Below are positions 15,701 through 17,402 of a DNA stretch of 17,402 nt, in pieces. Location: the NCBI GenBank assembly GCA_021160845.1, contig JAGHBT010000086.1, forward strand, positions 1 to 17,402, in the 5' to 3' direction. The first letter of the stretch is position 1, and each line of letters opens with the position of its first letter. The notes below the pieces were generated by a model, which saw only the letters and a program-made list of their open reading frames with translations, ran no database searches and was not told the DNA's origin. The stretch is from a bacterium (GTDB taxonomy: Bacteria > Krumholzibacteriota > Krumholzibacteriia > Krumholzibacteriales > WJIX01). The translations under genes and the position numbers were made by a program.

Positions 15701-17402
15701 CAAGATCGAGACGATACATTCTCCAGGCCTTATTTCCTTCTACTCCGAAATCCCTTCTGACATCGATCATGGCGGAATCAGCAAGATTAAACTCCAGCGA
15801 ATAATAATTATTATTCTCATCCAGCCTGCCGTTACGATTGATGTCTTCAGTATCGTGAATGGAATTTTGCACACGTGAATTGATCCCTGTATAAACCCCT
15901 CTCTCGCTGTCGTAAGTGGACTCATCAAATGAAGTGGGATACCTATCATTCGGATTGTCTCCCTCAAAACCAAAATCGTTTTCCATCGCTGTCCAGTTAT
16001 AGGGATTCTCGTCATTCAAACGGTTTTCCTCGGGCTGATAATAGTCTTCATCTATCTCTCCGAAATCAATATGAACGATTCCACCTCTTGAACTCGGTTC
16101 CTCTGTAAAATCATTGACCCACATTTCCAGATACTGAGCTGTCGACAAATCCAGTCCTCCCATAAAACCCGACATTACACCACACCAGTTATCTCCCGTG
16201 GATTCGGTAATTGTTTTAAGAAACAATGTAGTTTCTCTGGTATTTTCCCTATCGTCAATTTCCGGATTTAAATCCTTCTTACTTGTTACAAGATATTCCT
16301 GCTCATCGGTAGTAGCGGGATTAAACCAATAAAATTCCATACCATCCGGAGAGGACAGAGTGATACTTGTGCTATCGGGGTCCAGAGGAGGAGAAGCCGG
16401 GCTCCATAATGTTCTTGCCAGTGTTAGCCGGTCACTATCTTCGATCCCTTCCATATTATCAATATAGGCAGTCCCTTTTGTATTTGGATTTGGAATGCTA
16501 AGGGCTACCTCCCCACCAAGATTCAATTGGCTTTCTTGATTAGTATCCACCCTTGGAAGCAAATTAACAAGAGAAGTCATCCAGGAAGGCCTGAAAACAA
16601 AATCCCCATTAACATCAGCGGCCATATTTCTACTGGGTTCCTCATCCAGATTCGGCTTATATCTGCTCGCGCCATTGGAATTGTAAAGAAACATAGCGTT
16701 TAGACGTGCGTTAGGGGAAATCTCGTAATTCGCTCCGATCCCGAGCAAAGAGTTCTTCCCTCCTCCCACTAACGGCTCTTTCTGATAGTCGATACTGATT
16801 TTCGCCCCCGGATCGCTCTGAAGTGTGCCGAGCGCCTCTCCCTTAAGGGTAACTATTCCGGACGTATAATTAATTTCATAATCAGTCCCCTTCGAAAATT
16901 TTACACCTCCTATCCGCACAACTTCAGTACCTTCAATTATATTAAAAGCATTAAGCTGAATCGATTTCTGTCCGCTCGTGCCCTCTATTATAATATCGAA
17001 GTAATGCGGCGGCGGCTCACTGCTGATTATCAAATCATCATAAATAGATGCATTCCTCACGAGAGATGTATCCACAACAGCCGACATTGAATCCGGCAAG
17101 TAATTGTTCAACACAACTCCAGGAGTGTTAAATGGTTCATACCACGGGAACATTAAAAAACCGTTACTGTAATCTATAACACCCTGACGGTCATCTACCT
17201 TATCATCGGGAGTTTTATCACCCATTATATTATATTGGTCCAACCCAAAGATTCGCAGATAACTGACCCCCGTTTGCTCATGAATATCCTTGCTTCCCTG
17301 AGTCTTTGTTACTTTTTCAATTTTTACATCCAGGCTTCCTCTGGTGATATTACTCATATTAAGCGCATAGATATTTCTCATCATCATATTCCAGGTTGAG
17401 GA
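12714..17402 (-). CDS. sprA: SprA-type outer-membrane translocon protein (type IX secretion), N-terminal part outside window
   Basis: The reading frame is open to the right edge (SSTWN precedes the first visible Met), so about 1,560 C-terminal codons are seen; family members reach about 2,400 residues. SprA of Flavobacterium is a giant single-chain beta-barrel forming the outer-membrane pore of the type IX secretion system. Supporting sequence: the TWNMMMRNIYAL segment at the visible start, paired blocks with YIDNMEG (near 310) and TLWSPA, extended regions of alternating beta-strand pattern (for example after residue 890), the WPKIGLSWTGLERL segment and a C-terminus ending in NVEF, as expected for an outer-membrane barrel. 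A charged insertion rich in Lys and Glu occurs about 1156-1259 (13610-13920). A glutaminyl-cyclase-like gene overlaps the 3' end. Assignment to the SprA family is firm; whether a complete secretion system is present cannot be told here. Confidence 0.9.
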   Translation of the reverse strand, partial: SSTWNMMMRNIYALNMSNITRGSLDVKIEKVTKTQGSKDIHEQTGVSYLRIFGLDQYNIMGDKTPDDKVDDRQGVIDYSNGFLMFPWYEPFNTPGVVLNNYLPDSMSAVVDTSLVRNASIYDDLIISSEPPPHYFDIIIEGTSGQKSIQLNAFNIIEGTEVVRIGGVKFSKGTDYEINYTSGIVTLKGEALGTLQSDPGAKISIDYQKEPLVGGGKNSLLGIGANYEISPNARLNAMFLYNSNGASRYKPNLDEEPSRNMAADVNGDFVFRPSWMTSLVNLLPRVDTNQESQLNLGGEVALSIPNPNTKGTAYIDNMEGIEDSDRLTLARTLWSPASPPLDPDSTSITLSSPDGMEFYWFNPATTDEQEYLVTSKKDLNPEIDDRENTRETTLFLKTITESTGDNWCGVMSGFMGGLDLSTAQYLEMWVNDFTEEPSSRGGIVHIDFGEIDEDYYQPEENRLNDENPYNWTAMENDFGFEGDNPNDRYPTSFDESTYDSERGVYTGINSRVQNSIHDTEDINRNGRLDENNNYYSLEFNLADSAMIDVRRDFGVEGNKAWRMYRLDLGNMRLFGTAPRIDVIEHMRIWIENVDSIQVGENQHTLEIAALKFVGNKWRYDNIRDLDGNILPSGSVPAMRVKAGTMNNKDNPSLYDSPYDVEEEEGIDIKEQSLVFEVENFADSTSFRFSKRFYGNGKDFGQYEGIEFFYHTDGSIINNDNVVEFFLQIAYDSLNYYEIGVPIDGSTPVGWNHVFVNLGDLTNLKIGASDSIVVKPIQDSHFPGIKYWGRLLGHPSLFKVRHLYTGLRNKTDEVIPQTTFMLNDIALTDVRKDIDYAARTSFSANLGGGILSLSGNWERTGPEFRSLQQKSGSGVSSSSFSFSGNSKVEHFLPTGGFSIPMSFRYNKRISKPKYMTQSDVEISDSSVRDSLESASCGYGFNLKLSRRGSSNFLMKHLFDNLGVGYNYSKNSSYSPTARDTSWSMSGSMNYALQFGKNRTIDLFNGIKWRYWLTNITIASAASRATRNSYSIREGEFTKRPSNYDSKWSNNLSMSYDPFESVKMSYQRSEGRDMGVDHNFHGVPIGILKDFNQGLSIDVRPSNKVPILSRFNPSFQYKAGYGENLRGIKKAGDPPGTRNVTSNRGIKINLGVDIGSYAKGVKGYIEHFDKEEKKAKTVEPKAKNVAGENIDFIILIDRRYLRKDLSKEEKALLYERKYIRGDSGVDYLNLLPGSWRRFGKGGQEEDLSEEKEGEAKYAEADTTGGKVVDKLIIVKKFLDLMGRVSPINTRIDLAKSSSYQQLYDRAGIGYQLGLTDESGAFGATGEEEKIPVSLLKKFSLNMDTKVDITANLNLDIGYNISSNFRESNGRKNETRNILWPKIGLSWTGLERLGLINRFIEISTLSLNFTRRQSISETFNNTLYKVSPNWILIWKNTLNSTISMSYSQENKDIKNQQMWNKSWSASINLRYDISGKKGFGIPLPFLGGKKIKFKSKLTSNLAIAYSTSESYNSPAMSTLRVAPMFTYGFSQAITGSLSINYSRTAGGIYGYINQQVGVHATANVEF

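Noticed and set aside
1..17402. CRISPR arrays, insertion sequences, tRNA or rRNA genes, phage or defence genes
   Set aside because: No regularly spaced repeats, transposase-like frames, cloverleaf-like sequences or foreign-looking gene blocks were seen; gaps between genes are all under 200 bases.

Overview
The window comes from the chromosome of a Gram-negative bacterium, probably a member of the FCB group (Bacteroidetes relatives) or a nearby candidate phylum. The main pointer is a very large SprA-type outer-membrane protein, the type IX secretion translocon family, at the right end. Next to it is a glutaminyl-cyclase-like M28 enzyme, also common in that group. The left part is a classical translation and RNA-processing cluster (nusA-infB-ylxP-rbfA-nrnA-truB-ribF-rpsO-pnp). 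That gene order is not how I would expect cultured Bacteroidetes to be arranged, so an uncultured sister lineage seems more likely; this is inference. Base composition is moderately AT-rich, and TTG or GTG starts are frequent.

Every supported gene is on the minus strand, so transcription runs from high to low coordinates. Region 1 (17402-11813) holds the C-terminal two thirds or so of sprA (its 5' end is outside the window), followed with overlap by a secreted M28/glutaminyl cyclase-like protein. A perfect-stem intrinsic terminator (11671-11701) closes this block. Region 2 (11647-9515) is rimP, a near-consensus sigma-70 promoter (11108-11136), and nusA. Region 3 (9480-3722) is a tightly packed run: infB, ylxP (DUF503), rbfA, nrnA (overlapping rbfA), truB and ribF. 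Region 4 (3721-1092) is rpsO, with its own consensus-like promoter and a structured 150-nt leader, then pnp. Region 5 (978-1) is dut, followed by the start of a membrane-anchored polysaccharide deacetylase that runs off the left edge.

Together the central genes cover 30S maturation (RimP, RbfA), transcription elongation and termination (NusA), initiation (IF2), a ribosomal protein (S15), tRNA pseudouridylation (TruB), RNA decay to mononucleotides (PNPase plus NrnA), FMN/FAD synthesis (RibF) and dUTP removal (Dut). No tRNA, rRNA, CRISPR array, insertion sequence or phage gene is visible, and no gap between genes exceeds 200 bases.

No clearly new system was found. The points most worth a second look are a one-base frameshift in ribF that separates its two active-site motifs, a possible S15-type regulatory leader before rpsO, an intrinsic terminator only 24 nt upstream of rimP, and the pairing of SprA with a glutaminyl-cyclase-like enzyme.
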